DNA of 64,000 nt, taken from NCBI GenBank assembly GCA_037045225.1, contig JBAOHZ010000009.1, positions 1,612,001 through 1,676,000 of the forward strand, in the 5' to 3' direction. Numbering within the stretch: position 1 is the first letter of the stretch; the number at the start of each line of letters is the position of its first letter. Of the stretch, positions 8,084 to 15,457 are shown one piece after another. This DNA comes from Nitrospira sp. Its GTDB lineage: Bacteria > Nitrospirota > Nitrospiria > Nitrospirales > Nitrospiraceae. A program made the position numbers and the translations under genes. The notes under the pieces are model-generated. The model had not been told where the DNA came from, did no database searches, and saw nothing but the letters and a program-made list of their open reading frames with translations.

Positions 8084-8380
8084 GCGTTCCTCCCTTTGAA
8101 CAACGAATGAGTGTGAACTGACGTGTGCGGTCTGTGATCTATAAACTCGTACGTACAGAGGTGGAGCCGGAAATCTGCGCGTGTCCTGCAGAATCAGTCC
8201 GAAAACAGGGCGAGAGTGTATCCAAAGCCCTAGGGGCTGTCAAGAGCCGCAAAGCGGGCGTTGCGCATCCGAACACACGACCAGCGCGCGTCTCATGCTC
8301 TTGCGCGTCGCGTAAACCGGAGAGTACAGTACGTGAGCGGCGGGTATCCAGCACATCACTCAGGATCAAGAGGCGTCTCC
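8084..8380. other. Divergent intergenic region
   Basis: About 300 bases between the HU gene and the gene at 8381, read in opposite directions. It must hold both promoters. I see no clear RNA, repeat or conserved promoter hexamers. An open plus-strand frame continues upstream of 8381, but its composition is not protein-like. Confidence 0.5.
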
Positions 8381-8938
8381 ATGGCTAAAGAACTCCCCAT
8401 TATTTCCTCCAACGCTCAACCAGCCGAGGGGGCCGCACCCGAGGCGGTGATTTACTCACGAGTCTTCTGCAAGAATGAAAACGCTCCTCCGCTTCGCCTG
8501 TTGATAGAATTTCTCAAATCGCGCGGGCAACTTCCCATTCTCCCCCCGGACATGAGCGAGGCTATGCTGGACGAGTGGGCCTGGGTGCAAGTCATTCTGG
8601 GGTATGCACGCGAGCGCAAGCCGATTCACGTGTTTTGCGTGCGCGATCGAGGCAGCTATCAGGATGTGTTCGAGCAGGAGCAGAAACAATTCCTGGAGCA
8701 TCTGTCCTCACACGATACCCTCGAGGCCAGTCTCGCCCAAGAACACGTCACCCGCGCGCGATTCATCCTCACGACGCGTATGGTCGAAGCCGACATCACC
8801 GACGAGGGCTATGATTTTAATGGATGGATTTTGGAATTTTTCCAGGAGCATTGTAACGGGATCGTGCAGATCGATCAGCAAGGATTCTTCTCCCCCAAAG
8901 GAGAACTCATCGTCGATCTCTCTCTTCCTGAGGAATAG
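8381..8938 (+). CDS. Conserved-looking hypothetical protein, 185 residues
   Basis: I do not recognise a named family. The start at MAKELPII is preferred over the longer frame because the upstream residues are Arg/His-rich and unstructured. The body is a soluble alpha/beta-like protein with recognisable segments: VIYSRVFCKNENAPPLRLLIEFLKSRG, RKPIHVFCVRDRGSYQDVF, FILTTRMVEADITDEGYDFNGWILEFFQE. There are no membrane segments and no cysteine clusters. It ends five bases before the ATG of the YkgJ-type gene, so the two form an operon. The adjacent metal-cluster protein may share its pathway, but no function can be assigned. Confidence 0.75.
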   Translation: MAKELPIISSNAQPAEGAAPEAVIYSRVFCKNENAPPLRLLIEFLKSRGQLPILPPDMSEAMLDEWAWVQVILGYARERKPIHVFCVRDRGSYQDVFEQEQKQFLEHLSSHDTLEASLAQEHVTRARFILTTRMVEADITDEGYDFNGWILEFFQEHCNGIVQIDQQGFFSPKGELIVDLSLPEE

Positions 8939-8943
8939 ACGCC

Positions 8944-9573
8944 ATGGGGGCCAAGGCGTCCTCTCCTCACCCCATGCCCTTGTTTCACCAAGCCGAAGAC
9001 TGGTTCCGACGTGCACGCGCCTCCCTGCTGGGGCAAATCCCCTGCGGGCGAGGCTGCTGTGACTGTTGCACAGGAATCTTCCCCATTACCCGTCTCGATG
9101 CCCTCGAAATTCGGCAGGGCCTCGATGTATTACCACCCCCTATCAAACAGACCATCACCGCGCGTGCCCGTGCGCAGATCGTCACCATCGAAGAGCGCTA
9201 CCCTACGCTGAAGTCGAACCCCTCCCTCGACGAGTGGACCGACCGCACGGTCGATGAGATGGCCGAACAATTCGCCCACCTTCCTTGCCCAGCCTTGGAC
9301 TCGGACGGAACCTGCGGCATTTACTCTCACAGACCCATCACGTGCCGCACAATGGGCATTCCCAACGAATCCGATGGTGTCGTCCACGGAGCCTGCGCCC
9401 TTCAAACCGCCGTGCCCATTGTCCGCCTTTCAGCCACCCTTCGAAACGAGGCCGATCGCCTCGCCGAATACGAAGCACTCTCGCTGTCTGTCCTGCGCCA
9501 CCCACGATCTCAGGCCGACGACGAAATCCTCCTGCCCTACGGATTCGTGCACAATGGCGATCTCACTCCCTAG
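8944..9573 (+). CDS. YkgJ-family cysteine-cluster protein
   Basis: 209 residues. The signature spaced cysteines of the YkgJ/Fli(B) zinc- or iron-chelating cluster family are present: CGRGCCDCCTG near residue 34, then LPCPALDSDGTCGIYSHRPITCRTMG. Proteins with this layout bind a metal cluster; most have no defined substrate. It follows the unknown 185-residue gene at 8381 with a five-base gap. A second YkgJ-type protein lies at 23944, so the genome carries at least two. The ATG at 8944 lacks a strong ribosome-binding site, consistent with translational coupling. Confidence 0.85.
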   Translation: MGAKASSPHPMPLFHQAEDWFRRARASLLGQIPCGRGCCDCCTGIFPITRLDALEIRQGLDVLPPPIKQTITARARAQIVTIEERYPTLKSNPSLDEWTDRTVDEMAEQFAHLPCPALDSDGTCGIYSHRPITCRTMGIPNESDGVVHGACALQTAVPIVRLSATLRNEADRLAEYEALSLSVLRHPRSQADDEILLPYGFVHNGDLTP

Positions 9574-9620
9574 ACAGCAACAGAAACGCTATGCTAATGT
9601 GCCGAATCTGATCGACGGGA

Positions 9621-9697
9621 GCGCCTGTAGCTCAGCTGGATAGAGCATCAGCCTCCGGAGCTGAGGGCCACAGGTTCAAATCCTGTCAGGCGCACCA
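9621..9697 (+). tRNA. tRNA-Arg (anticodon CCG)
   Basis: A complete cloverleaf can be drawn. The acceptor GCGCCTG pairs with CAGGCGC, the D arm is GCTC/GAGC, and the anticodon stem TCAGC/GCTGA carries loop CTCCGGA. The T arm is ACAGG/CCTGT with TTCAAAT, and CCA is encoded. The anticodon CCG reads the Arg codon CGG. It is 47 bases upstream of tRNA-Lys. Confidence 0.97.
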
Positions 9698-9744
9698 TTC
9701 GCTCTGTCAGGTACGAGACGATCGATACATAGTGCACACCGGTG

Positions 9745-9820
<76 letters not shown>

Positions 9821-9847
9821 TTTTTCAACTACTTACGCAGTTCATTC

Positions 9848-10085
9848 CTAATTCAAGAGCAGCCGGTTTAAGATCCCGACTCCATCCCGCAATCTCTCCA
9901 GATACTGGTGCTCATACCGTTGCGTCATGATGGGCGATTTGTGTCCAACCACGCTTGCATCTGGTAGAGATCGATTCCACTCTGCACGAGGGTTCTCACA
10001 GACTAGTGGCACAAGTCGTGACAGTTGAAACCTTCGATCTGCGCCTTGCGAAATGCGAGGCAAACCGAGCGTGATAGACGACCGG
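9848..10085 (-). pseudogene. Tyrosine recombinase (phage-type integrase) C-terminal remnant
   Basis: Reading the minus strand, one frame gives FRKAQIEGFNCHDLCH, an in-frame stop, then RTLVQSGIDLYQ. A neighbouring frame continues with DASVVGHKSPIMTQRYEH and LRDGVGILNRLLLN. Together these match the C-terminal catalytic half of tyrosine recombinases: the HDLRH motif degraded to HDLCH, GHKSPIMTQRY with the catalytic His and Tyr region, and a typical tail. At least one stop and one frameshift break it, and the N-terminal part is missing. Its position directly behind tRNA-Lys is classic for an integrated element. The enzyme is clearly inactive. Confidence 0.8.
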
Positions 10086-10471
10086 GCTCAATCCTCCTTC
10101 TCATGCTGAACATTGAGATGCACCTCCCCGGACATGAGACAAAAATGTTTCACCGACGGAGCCAGCCGCAACCATCATCCTGCCGCCAAACAGCCTGTCA
10201 GCTCTCGGGCAGAAGGTCTCGCGCTCACAGCTAGCACAGAAAGTCCGCTCGCCCCTCAGCGCCGAGAAATTATGTGAAGATCCGGAAAGTAAACATTCCC
10301 AAGATCTCACGCATGACCTACAATGATATTGAGAATTGAAATCATAACAGACATTCACCCTGCTTCGATATTCAGCGCGACCAGGAACTGAACTGCCCGT
10401 TTATGTCCCTCGCCTGAAGACAAGGCGGCACTGAGCATGCCCATCAGTCCGGCGGAGTAGCGTGAATGGAC
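10086..10471. other. Gene-poor accessory stretch
   Basis: No convincing gene. Short open frames exist on both strands, but their translations (for example Cys/Ser-rich minus-strand sequence at 10101-10358) show no family features or ribosome-binding sites. It lies next to the integrase remnant and is probably decayed mobile-element DNA. Confidence 0.5.
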
Positions 10472-10528
10472 CCGTTGGATGGAGCGCGTGAAGGGGGAAC
10501 ACCCCTCTACTCAAACTCCATCCAACGG
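10472..10528. repeat. Long perfect inverted repeat with nested stem
   Basis: CCGTTGGATGGAG (10472-10484) and CTCCATCCAACGG (10516-10528) are perfect 13-base inverted arms. Between them GGGG and CCCC around GAACA can form a second stem. The structure ends 36 bases before the start of a zinc-ribbon ORF. It could be a leader RNA element, a terminator without U-tract, or the ends of a tiny mobile sequence. Confidence 0.7.
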
Positions 10529-10564
10529 CTTCACATACCAAATTCTATCCTGGAGAGACGCCGC

Positions 10565-10765
10565 ATGAATTGCTCCCGATGCGGAGGGTGCCTTGCGACC
10601 GAGCCGTCTCTCGATTTCTACCGTCCTGAAGATCGATGGCGATGCATCAATTGCGGGGCGCATGGCTCACGTCACTCGCACCCTGTACGCGGAATGCAAT
10701 CCGCATCGCGTCGCACCATTCCTCATGTTGACGCTGAAGCCCTACGAATCACGAGTCGTCCCTAG
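10565..10765 (+). CDS. Small zinc-ribbon protein
   Basis: 66 residues from MNCSRCGGCL, with GGAGAG about eight bases before the ATG. The two knuckles CSRCGG and CINCGA are separated by about 25 residues containing FYRPEDRWR, which fits a small zinc ribbon. The residues after the second knuckle (Arg/His/Ser-rich) look unstructured and might reflect a frameshift in a decaying gene. A frame upstream of this ATG passes through the inverted repeat and is not likely translated. Function unknown; DNA/RNA binding or a structural role is possible. Confidence 0.5.
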   Translation: MNCSRCGGCLATEPSLDFYRPEDRWRCINCGAHGSRHSHPVRGMQSASRRTIPHVDAEALRITSRP

Positions 10766-10786
10766 TCACACGCCAGAGGTGCCTCC

Positions 10787-11302
10787 ATGCTCACGATCAA
10801 CCCAAAAACTCCCCCATTTCTGCCACCCGCCATCACGCAAGAAACCCTCACACTATTCAACTGCACCAACCACAACCATCCCTGGTTATCCTTGTACATC
10901 GTGCTTCCTCTCAGAGCGCCTGAGGCCGCCTCTCTCGACCGCCACAACGACAATGGGGTCCATAAGGAAACACTGCTGCTTACGACTTGCCCCAATGCCA
11001 AGACTTTCCATACCTCATGGATTCGCCAGACACCCACCCTCCGAACTTCCGTGCTTACTGATCCGCTGTCTCGACTGCACCGCCCACGCAACTTGTTCGG
11101 AGCATCCGCCCAGGCCCAATGCTGCAGCGTACTGATCGCCCCCCCTGGTGCGTTGAAAGCCCATCTCACTCATCACCCCAATGACCTTAGGATGAACTCA
11201 TTGAAAGAAGCCTTGATAACAAATCATCGGCTGCCCAGACCACTTCCCCTGGAAACGTCTTTCTCATGTAATAAAGGAGCATCCACATCATGCATTCTCT
11301 AA
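10787..11302 (+). CDS. Doubtful hypothetical ORF
   Basis: The 171-residue translation from an ATG with a GAGG six bases upstream has odd composition: rich in Pro, Thr, His and Leu, poor in Gly, Val and acidic residues. I see no domain, signal peptide or helix pattern. The antisense frame (10762-11169) is no better. The region may be non-coding accessory DNA. I list it only because it is the longest frame in the stretch and has a plausible start; its 3' end overlaps the next small gene's start. Confidence 0.2.
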   Translation: MLTINPKTPPFLPPAITQETLTLFNCTNHNHPWLSLYIVLPLRAPEAASLDRHNDNGVHKETLLLTTCPNAKTFHTSWIRQTPTLRTSVLTDPLSRLHRPRNLFGASAQAQCCSVLIAPPGALKAHLTHHPNDLRMNSLKEALITNHRLPRPLPLETSFSCNKGASTSCIL

Positions 11303-11508
11303 ACCACCGCACAAGCCCAACCGCACTCAGCCTGTGTACCTGCGGCAAACTTCACTTCAAGTACGGCTCGATCACCTTACATTTCGAGGCCAATGAATTC
11401 ACCTCGTTCGCAAGCGCCGTGGCACACCTACACGCGCAGTATACGGAAATGAAACCAGCGCAACCGTCCAACTCAGTCCCGTCGCTGCACAATGATCTTT
11501 GCCACTAA
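11290..11508 (+). CDS. Small conserved-looking protein, 72 residues
   Basis: AAGGAG lies about ten bases before the ATG. The core CTCGKLHFKYGSITLHFEANEFTSF reads as a short beta-hairpin followed by a helix (SAVAHLHAQY), and looks like a real folded unit flanked by disordered ends. I cannot name the family. It is one of several mini-genes between tRNA-Lys and the PilZ gene. It precedes the 51-residue zinc-ribbon gene by 15 bases, so the two are probably co-transcribed. Confidence 0.55.
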   Translation: MHSLNHRTSPTALSLCTCGKLHFKYGSITLHFEANEFTSFASAVAHLHAQYTEMKPAQPSNSVPSLHNDLCH

Positions 11509-11523
11509 TTCATGGAGGCCGCT

Positions 11524-11679
11524 ATGAAGATTTATGATTGCCCCCGCTGCAGACACCACAGCCTAGTCCACACAGGAGGGTTCCTGTCATGCGGGCAATG
11601 CGGTTACGCCATTACGGCCTATGCCTTGGCCGCCGAGCGGCAATCACGAAACGATTCATTCCACAGCTCAAAAACATAA
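11524..11679 (+). CDS. 51-residue CxxC zinc-ribbon protein
   Basis: Found by reading the frame directly. The ATG at 11524 follows GGAGG with good spacing. The product MKIYDCPRCRHHSLVHTGG then FLSCGQCGYAITAYA has two CxxC knuckles 16 residues apart, a minimal zinc ribbon. A short charged tail ends at TAA (11677). It follows the 72-residue gene by 15 bases. The function is unknown; size and motif suggest a nucleic-acid or protein-binding module. Confidence 0.6.
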   Translation: MKIYDCPRCRHHSLVHTGGFLSCGQCGYAITAYALAAERQSRNDSFHSSKT

Positions 11680-12258
11680 TCGGTCCGACCTGGAACGGCA
11701 TGGTATCGAACAGTCCTACTCAGAAATATGTGCGCCCTAGAATGGGAAGCGATCTGCCGGTCGCACTCAGCCTCGTCGTGTCCCTACTCATGGTTTTGCT
11801 TGCACTACTGAGCACCATCCGTTGGTGAACGTGATTGGGGGGCTAAAAAGCACGTGCGTGTCAATCAAAGTAGGAACTGATTTCGCCGGCTGTTCGCTCG
11901 CCCACTGAGTAAGCGCGGACAGTCCGCTGCCCAAGGATGTCCTATTCCAACCAGCAGGTCTGAACACCCACACCCGGGTTTTACCCATCGCTCACGCGCC
12001 GCAGCACCTTCACGTTCGTCCTCAACCAGAGCGGTATCCAAATTGATGTACTCATTATCGAATCGGATACAATTTTAATCCGGGCACTCACGCAAGCCGT
12101 ATCGAGCTGCTCAACCGTCCACCATCTCACCCCAATAAAAACAATACGTTCGGCCAGAACTACGCGCTATCACGGAAATGGTACGTGAGTTGCTATTACC
12201 CATTGTGCGAACGCCGGGCCGATGACCACCTGGCCAATCACAAAGGGAGGGTACGATC
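11680..12258. other. Gene-poor stretch
   Basis: No supportable gene. A plus-strand frame near 12025-12110 gives IQIDVLIIESDTILIRALTQAV, faintly like the first strand and helix of a receiver domain, but it lacks a start and soon stops. It may be a gene remnant. No repeats or RNA genes seen. Confidence 0.45.
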
Positions 12259-12336
12259 ATGCTCTGGGCCATTGCGATAGTGGGAACGTATGTGGCAGGG
12301 ATTTATCTTCTTCGGCTGGTATGGTGGCAGGAGTAA
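12259..12336 (+). CDS. 25-residue single-span membrane peptide
   Basis: Reading the frame gives MLWAIAIVGTYVAGIYLLRL then VWWQE and a TAA stop. AGGGAGG stands eight bases before the ATG. Nearly the whole peptide is one hydrophobic helix with an Arg and an aromatic C-terminal edge, like known small bacterial membrane proteins or type I toxins. No antisense RNA or antitoxin can be identified from sequence. The strong ribosome-binding site is the best evidence that it is translated. Confidence 0.45.
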   Translation: MLWAIAIVGTYVAGIYLLRLVWWQE

Positions 12337-12554
12337 TGCCGATGCACTCGTCGAACCTGACTGACCTCTGGAGAGAAGCGCCTCCAGAATCCCAGATGGC
12401 CCCCCAGCTCGACTGAGGAACAACCCATCAGACCTGCTCACGGTCGACTACCGGGAACGAATGTCTCACCTGTGCCGGCAACGACCAGGTACCGGCAACC
12501 TCCTCCCGCCGACTACCCTCGATGAGCGAATAACCCCAACGTAGGGAGTCGTTA

Positions 12555-12749
12555 GTGGCTTCTTCATTCGGTAGTCGGCACTCCGTCGAATCCCTCGCCA
12601 AACTTTTGGATTCGTGTCCCAGCTGCACCGGCCGCATCTATCGCTCCGAACGTCGCGGTTGGCGAGACTTTTTCCTGTTTCTCCTCCGTCGCTACCCCTG
12701 GCGATGCCGGGCCTGCAGCCACCGCTTCTATGCCGCCAGCCGCCGATAA
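12555..12749 (+). CDS. Small zinc-ribbon protein, 64 residues
   Basis: GTG start with GGGAG seven bases upstream. Two knuckles, CPSCTG and CRACSHRF, flank an aromatic/basic stretch RGWRDFFLFLLRRYPWR. Hydrophobic FFLFLL between basic residues resembles small proteins that pair a zinc ribbon with an amphipathic helix. I recognise the general pattern (CPxC ... RCxxCxxRF) but no assigned function. It sits alone about 120 bases before the PilZ gene. Confidence 0.65.
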   Translation: MASSFGSRHSVESLAKLLDSCPSCTGRIYRSERRGWRDFFLFLLRRYPWRCRACSHRFYAASRR

Positions 12750-12827
12750 CGTACCTGACCATCACTGGCGACCACGAGGCACGGGATTCGGCCTCGACCA
12801 GACCGCGCAAAGCTCTGGCCCCTCTAA

Positions 12828-12846
12828 GGCGGAATAGGATTCCGCC
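12828..12846. other. Short hairpin before the PilZ gene
   Basis: GGCGGAAT (12828-12835) and ATTCCGCC (12839-12846) form a perfect 8-bp stem with a three-base loop. No U-tract follows. It lies between the zinc-ribbon gene and the PilZ gene, so it may be a weak terminator of the former or a leader structure of the latter. Confidence 0.4.
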
Positions 12847-12871
12847 CTGACTCACGCCTACACTCCCATCT

Positions 12872-13231
12872 ATGCATCCACACGTTCCTTCCTCCATTCC
12901 TTCCCCCACGGAGACAACCCTCACCTTTCAGCGATCGAGGGATCGTCTTGGCATCGTTTGCCCTATCATGTTCGCTGGGGCTCCCTTTATCGCAGAAGGC
13001 GTCATCCACAACGTCTCTCACACCGGGTGTACCGTGGAGTCCGACCGAATCGTGCTGAACGGCAGCTACCTTATCGTGCGCCTGCTTCTGCCGGATGCAA
13101 CCCGTGCGCTCAGCATTGAGCTGGCCGCCATCCGATGGGTTCGTCAAGGGCACTTCGGTCTCGAGTTCATCCGAATCCCTCCTACTGATCGAGTCCGTCT
13201 AGACCGGTTTTTATTCGACCACCATCGCTAA
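12872..13231 (+). CDS. PilZ domain protein
   Basis: 119 residues. The pattern RSRDRLGIVCPIMFAG, then IHNVSHTGCTVESDRIVLNGSYLIVRLLLP, then AAIRWVRQGHFGLEFIRIP matches a single PilZ beta-barrel. The RxxxR and D/NxSxxG motifs that bind cyclic di-GMP are partly kept: the second appears as NVSHTG, the first as RSRDR. It is soluble with no other domain. Known: PilZ proteins couple c-di-GMP to surface structures or motility; the pilus cluster of this genome is a possible but unproven target. It converges with the outer-membrane barrel gene. Confidence 0.85.
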   Translation: MHPHVPSSIPSPTETTLTFQRSRDRLGIVCPIMFAGAPFIAEGVIHNVSHTGCTVESDRIVLNGSYLIVRLLLPDATRALSIELAAIRWVRQGHFGLEFIRIPPTDRVRLDRFLFDHHR

Positions 13232-13284
13232 TCCCGCCCCACGCCAGGCCAATCTCATCCGGCAAGCCGTCATCCCCCCACCGA

Positions 13285-14310
13285 CTAAAAACGATACTGC
13301 AGGCCGACGGACGTATTGGTATTGAAAAAGTCTCGACTCGTGGCACTCGAGGCTCGTTGCGACCGCTGTACTCCCAGGGTGACCGAGGCATCCGAACTAA
13401 TCCGGTACCGCAGTTCCGCCGACCCGACATGTGTCGTATCAACTACGCCTCGATTGCTATCGCCTGCCAACTCACTCGTAAAGTCTTTTCGTCGATACGC
13501 GTACCCCAGATCTAACGAGAACCCCTGCCCCAGCACCAGAGTCGAGCTAACGGAGAGGAAATGTTGTCGATAGGAGACATCGTCTCTCACCTGCACATCT
13601 CCCCGACCGTCTGCCACCCCTCGCTCAAACAGATAGGCCACTGTCAGCGAGAGCCAAGCAGCGGCGTCAAATGTCACTTGTGGGCCGATCGTCCAGAACT
13701 TCGTGTCTCGTTCTGCGAACGCCTCGTTGAAGAATCGGAGCCCATACCGCCCAACGAGGGTAGCCATCCATTGCTGATGAAACCGATGTTCAAGTTGCGT
13801 CCGCCACACATGGGACGTGACTCGTTCCTCATCTAACAGCCGTGTGCCCGTTCGTCGCTCGATATTCGGCCCGAGAAAGAGATTCGGAACGTACCGATAC
13901 CGAAGAAGCAGCGACGTATCCGGTGTCAGCGCCTGCTTCACCTGCAGTCGATAATTCCCATGGTTAAAGATACTGTGATCGGTATAGATGAAGCCGGCTG
14001 CCTTCATCGAGAATTCGGTCGGACCGAAGGCCGTCTCGGAGACACGCCGCACATCCAGCGACGGTTCCCAGACCACATCTCGAGGATTCTTGAGAGGCAC
14101 GATGGTCGGTTGACTGGGGTCCTCAGACAACGCCATCCGCCGCGTAGCAGAGAGCTCAGACACATTGTCGGTATACAAGACCTTGGCTTCGGTCGAGGCC
14201 GACCATTCACCCGCCTGGGCGTGGAACGTTGGAGAGATTCCCGCAACCAACCAACCAACGAGGAACCATGCCCGTCGAAGTCGAGCCCGCGAGTGCACTT
14301 CCGGCCTCAC
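13285..14310 (-). CDS. Outer-membrane beta-barrel protein
   Basis: 341 residues with a signal peptide ending near AQA-GEW (residues 1-33) and a C-terminal strand ending VGLQYRF, the classic outer-membrane insertion signal. Alternating hydrophobic strands such as NYRLQVKQAL, SLLLRYRYVPNL, WMATLVGRYGLRFF and HVGSAELRYRIS indicate a barrel of about 12-16 strands. The early motif VLYTDNVSEL resembles barrels associated with exopolysaccharide or PEP-CTERM systems. It begins three bases after the stop of a monoheme cytochrome c, so the two are one operon. Export or porin-cytochrome function is possible; neither is shown. Confidence 0.8.
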   Translation of the reverse strand: MRPEVHSRARLRRAWFLVGWLVAGISPTFHAQAGEWSASTEAKVLYTDNVSELSATRRMALSEDPSQPTIVPLKNPRDVVWEPSLDVRRVSETAFGPTEFSMKAAGFIYTDHSIFNHGNYRLQVKQALTPDTSLLLRYRYVPNLFLGPNIERRTGTRLLDEERVTSHVWRTQLEHRFHQQWMATLVGRYGLRFFNEAFAERDTKFWTIGPQVTFDAAAWLSLTVAYLFERGVADGRGDVQVRDDVSYRQHFLSVSSTLVLGQGFSLDLGYAYRRKDFTSELAGDSNRGVVDTTHVGSAELRYRISSDASVTLGVQRSQRASSATSRDFFNTNTSVGLQYRF

Positions 14311-14313
14311 ATG

Positions 14314-14760
14314 TCATCGCCCGCCAAAGGAACGGACATACATGAGCACTTGCCACGCCTCTTCCTCGGTCAAGACCAGGGGGATAAATGGGGCCATATC
14401 CGTCCCAGGACTCCCGTTTTTCAGAATCCAGAACAGCTCACCATCCGTCCGAGCATGCTGCCATAACTTGTCGGTAAAGTTTCGTGGCAGCGGTCCTTTG
14501 AAGCTGGAATAGTCTAAATCCATTCCCAACCCCTTCCCATCCGATCCGTGGCAGGCTCGACAGAATGCTTTCCCCTCGAAAAGCGCCTTCCCCTGCTGCA
14601 GCCTCTCCGGCGTGACAGGAAAGGGATTCGTCACCGCCCGGGTCGACTCGATCTGGTCGATCGGAACACGGGGACGCAAGACTTCCGACTCCGCCGACCA
14701 GCCCAGCCTGATTCCCCCGAGCAGGAGGAAGGTGATCAGACATACCCGGCCAATATTCAT
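14314..14760 (-). CDS. Exported monoheme cytochrome c
   Basis: 148 residues from MNIGRVCLI with a signal peptide (residues 1-24, cleaved around GWSA). One heme c site, CRACHGSDGKGLG, sits near residue 68, and a distal Met is available in TDMAPFIP. The domain ends with LTEEEAWQVLMYVRSF, typical of class I cytochromes c. It acts in the periplasm as an electron carrier. It is upstream of, and almost touching, the outer-membrane barrel gene. A strong terminator hairpin separates it from the DUF1264 genes. Confidence 0.9.
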   Translation of the reverse strand: MNIGRVCLITFLLLGGIRLGWSAESEVLRPRVPIDQIESTRAVTNPFPVTPERLQQGKALFEGKAFCRACHGSDGKGLGMDLDYSSFKGPLPRNFTDKLWQHARTDGELFWILKNGSPGTDMAPFIPLVLTEEEAWQVLMYVRSFGGR

Positions 14761-14790
14761 CACAGCCGCTCCCTTCCACCAAAAATGACA

Positions 14791-14827
14791 CAGGCGGAGA
14801 AGGCGCACGATGCGCCCTCTCCGCCTG
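14791..14827 (-). terminator. Rho-independent terminator after the DUF1264 genes
   Basis: CAGGCGGAGA (14791-14800) pairs with TCTCCGCCTG (14818-14827), with an inner GGCGC/GCGCC stem. In minus-strand reading, TCATTTTTGG follows. It ends transcription of the DUF1264 genes before the cytochrome c gene. Confidence 0.8.
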
Positions 14828-14847
14828 ATGAATCTGCGGTGCGCCGA

Positions 14848-15405
14848 TTATTCAGTGCGATGCTTGTGGCCCACAGATTGCGGATGTCCCACCTCACCGT
14901 TGGGAGCATTGGCACCGTTGGGCCAGAGATGGAAGATAATGCCGTCGGTCTTAGCGGCGATTGCCGCCACTTCCTTTGCCTGCGCCTCAGGCATATCGAG
15001 AATCTGTACCCGTCCCGTGGCGATCTCGACCTCGTGGTCGTGATAATACTTGTTCCACGTCTCCAGAGGAACATGCGCGCGCGAGACGGATTTCGCCACA
15101 AAATACTCAATATCCGTCAACAGGGCGTTGGCGTCCGTTGATTCGAACAACAAGCACTGCAGCACTTCCGGAGAAATCGGCTTGCAGTAGTGGTGATAGG
15201 GGCCATGCACCGTCCCATCCTCGAATTTATGAGGCGCCATCACGTGAATGGTATACCCCTGTGCTGGTGTCGGCTTGGCTTTTGCCACCGCAGCGGCGGC
15301 GGGTGCCGCGGCTGAGGAAGACTTCATCTCATGGGACGTTTCCGCACAGCCGGCTGCCGTCAGCGCCGCCGCACACATTCCGATCATCACAATCGCACTT
15401 CGCAT
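14848..15405 (-). CDS. DUF1264 family lipoprotein
   Basis: 185 residues from MRSAIVMIG, with AAGGAGG before the ATG. A lipobox LTAAGC at about residue 20 predicts a lipoprotein, followed by an Ala-rich linker. The domain carries YTIHVMAPHKFEDG, GPYHHYCKPI, QCLLFESTDANALLTDIEYFV, WNKYYHDHEVEIATGRVQILD and IIFHLWPNGANAPNG, the DUF1264 (oil-body-associated-protein-like) pattern rich in His. The biochemical role is unknown. It lies 52 bases after a close paralogue that has an ordinary signal peptide, and downstream of cytochrome c peroxidase. Confidence 0.88.
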   Translation of the reverse strand: MRSAIVMIGMCAAALTAAGCAETSHEMKSSSAAAPAAAAVAKAKPTPAQGYTIHVMAPHKFEDGTVHGPYHHYCKPISPEVLQCLLFESTDANALLTDIEYFVAKSVSRAHVPLETWNKYYHDHEVEIATGRVQILDMPEAQAKEVAAIAAKTDGIIFHLWPNGANAPNGEVGHPQSVGHKHRTE

Positions 15406-15457
15406 CGGGGCCTCCTTACAATGTATTCGCAAGATCGATCACGCATGACCGGCAACA

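Noticed and set aside
10101..10358. Minus-strand ORF of 85 codons with several cysteines
   Set aside because: No ribosome-binding site, no regular CxxC spacing and no family resemblance; more likely decayed element DNA.
12025..12150. Fragment resembling a receiver domain start
   Set aside because: Only about 20 residues look like the first strand and helix; no start codon and an early stop.
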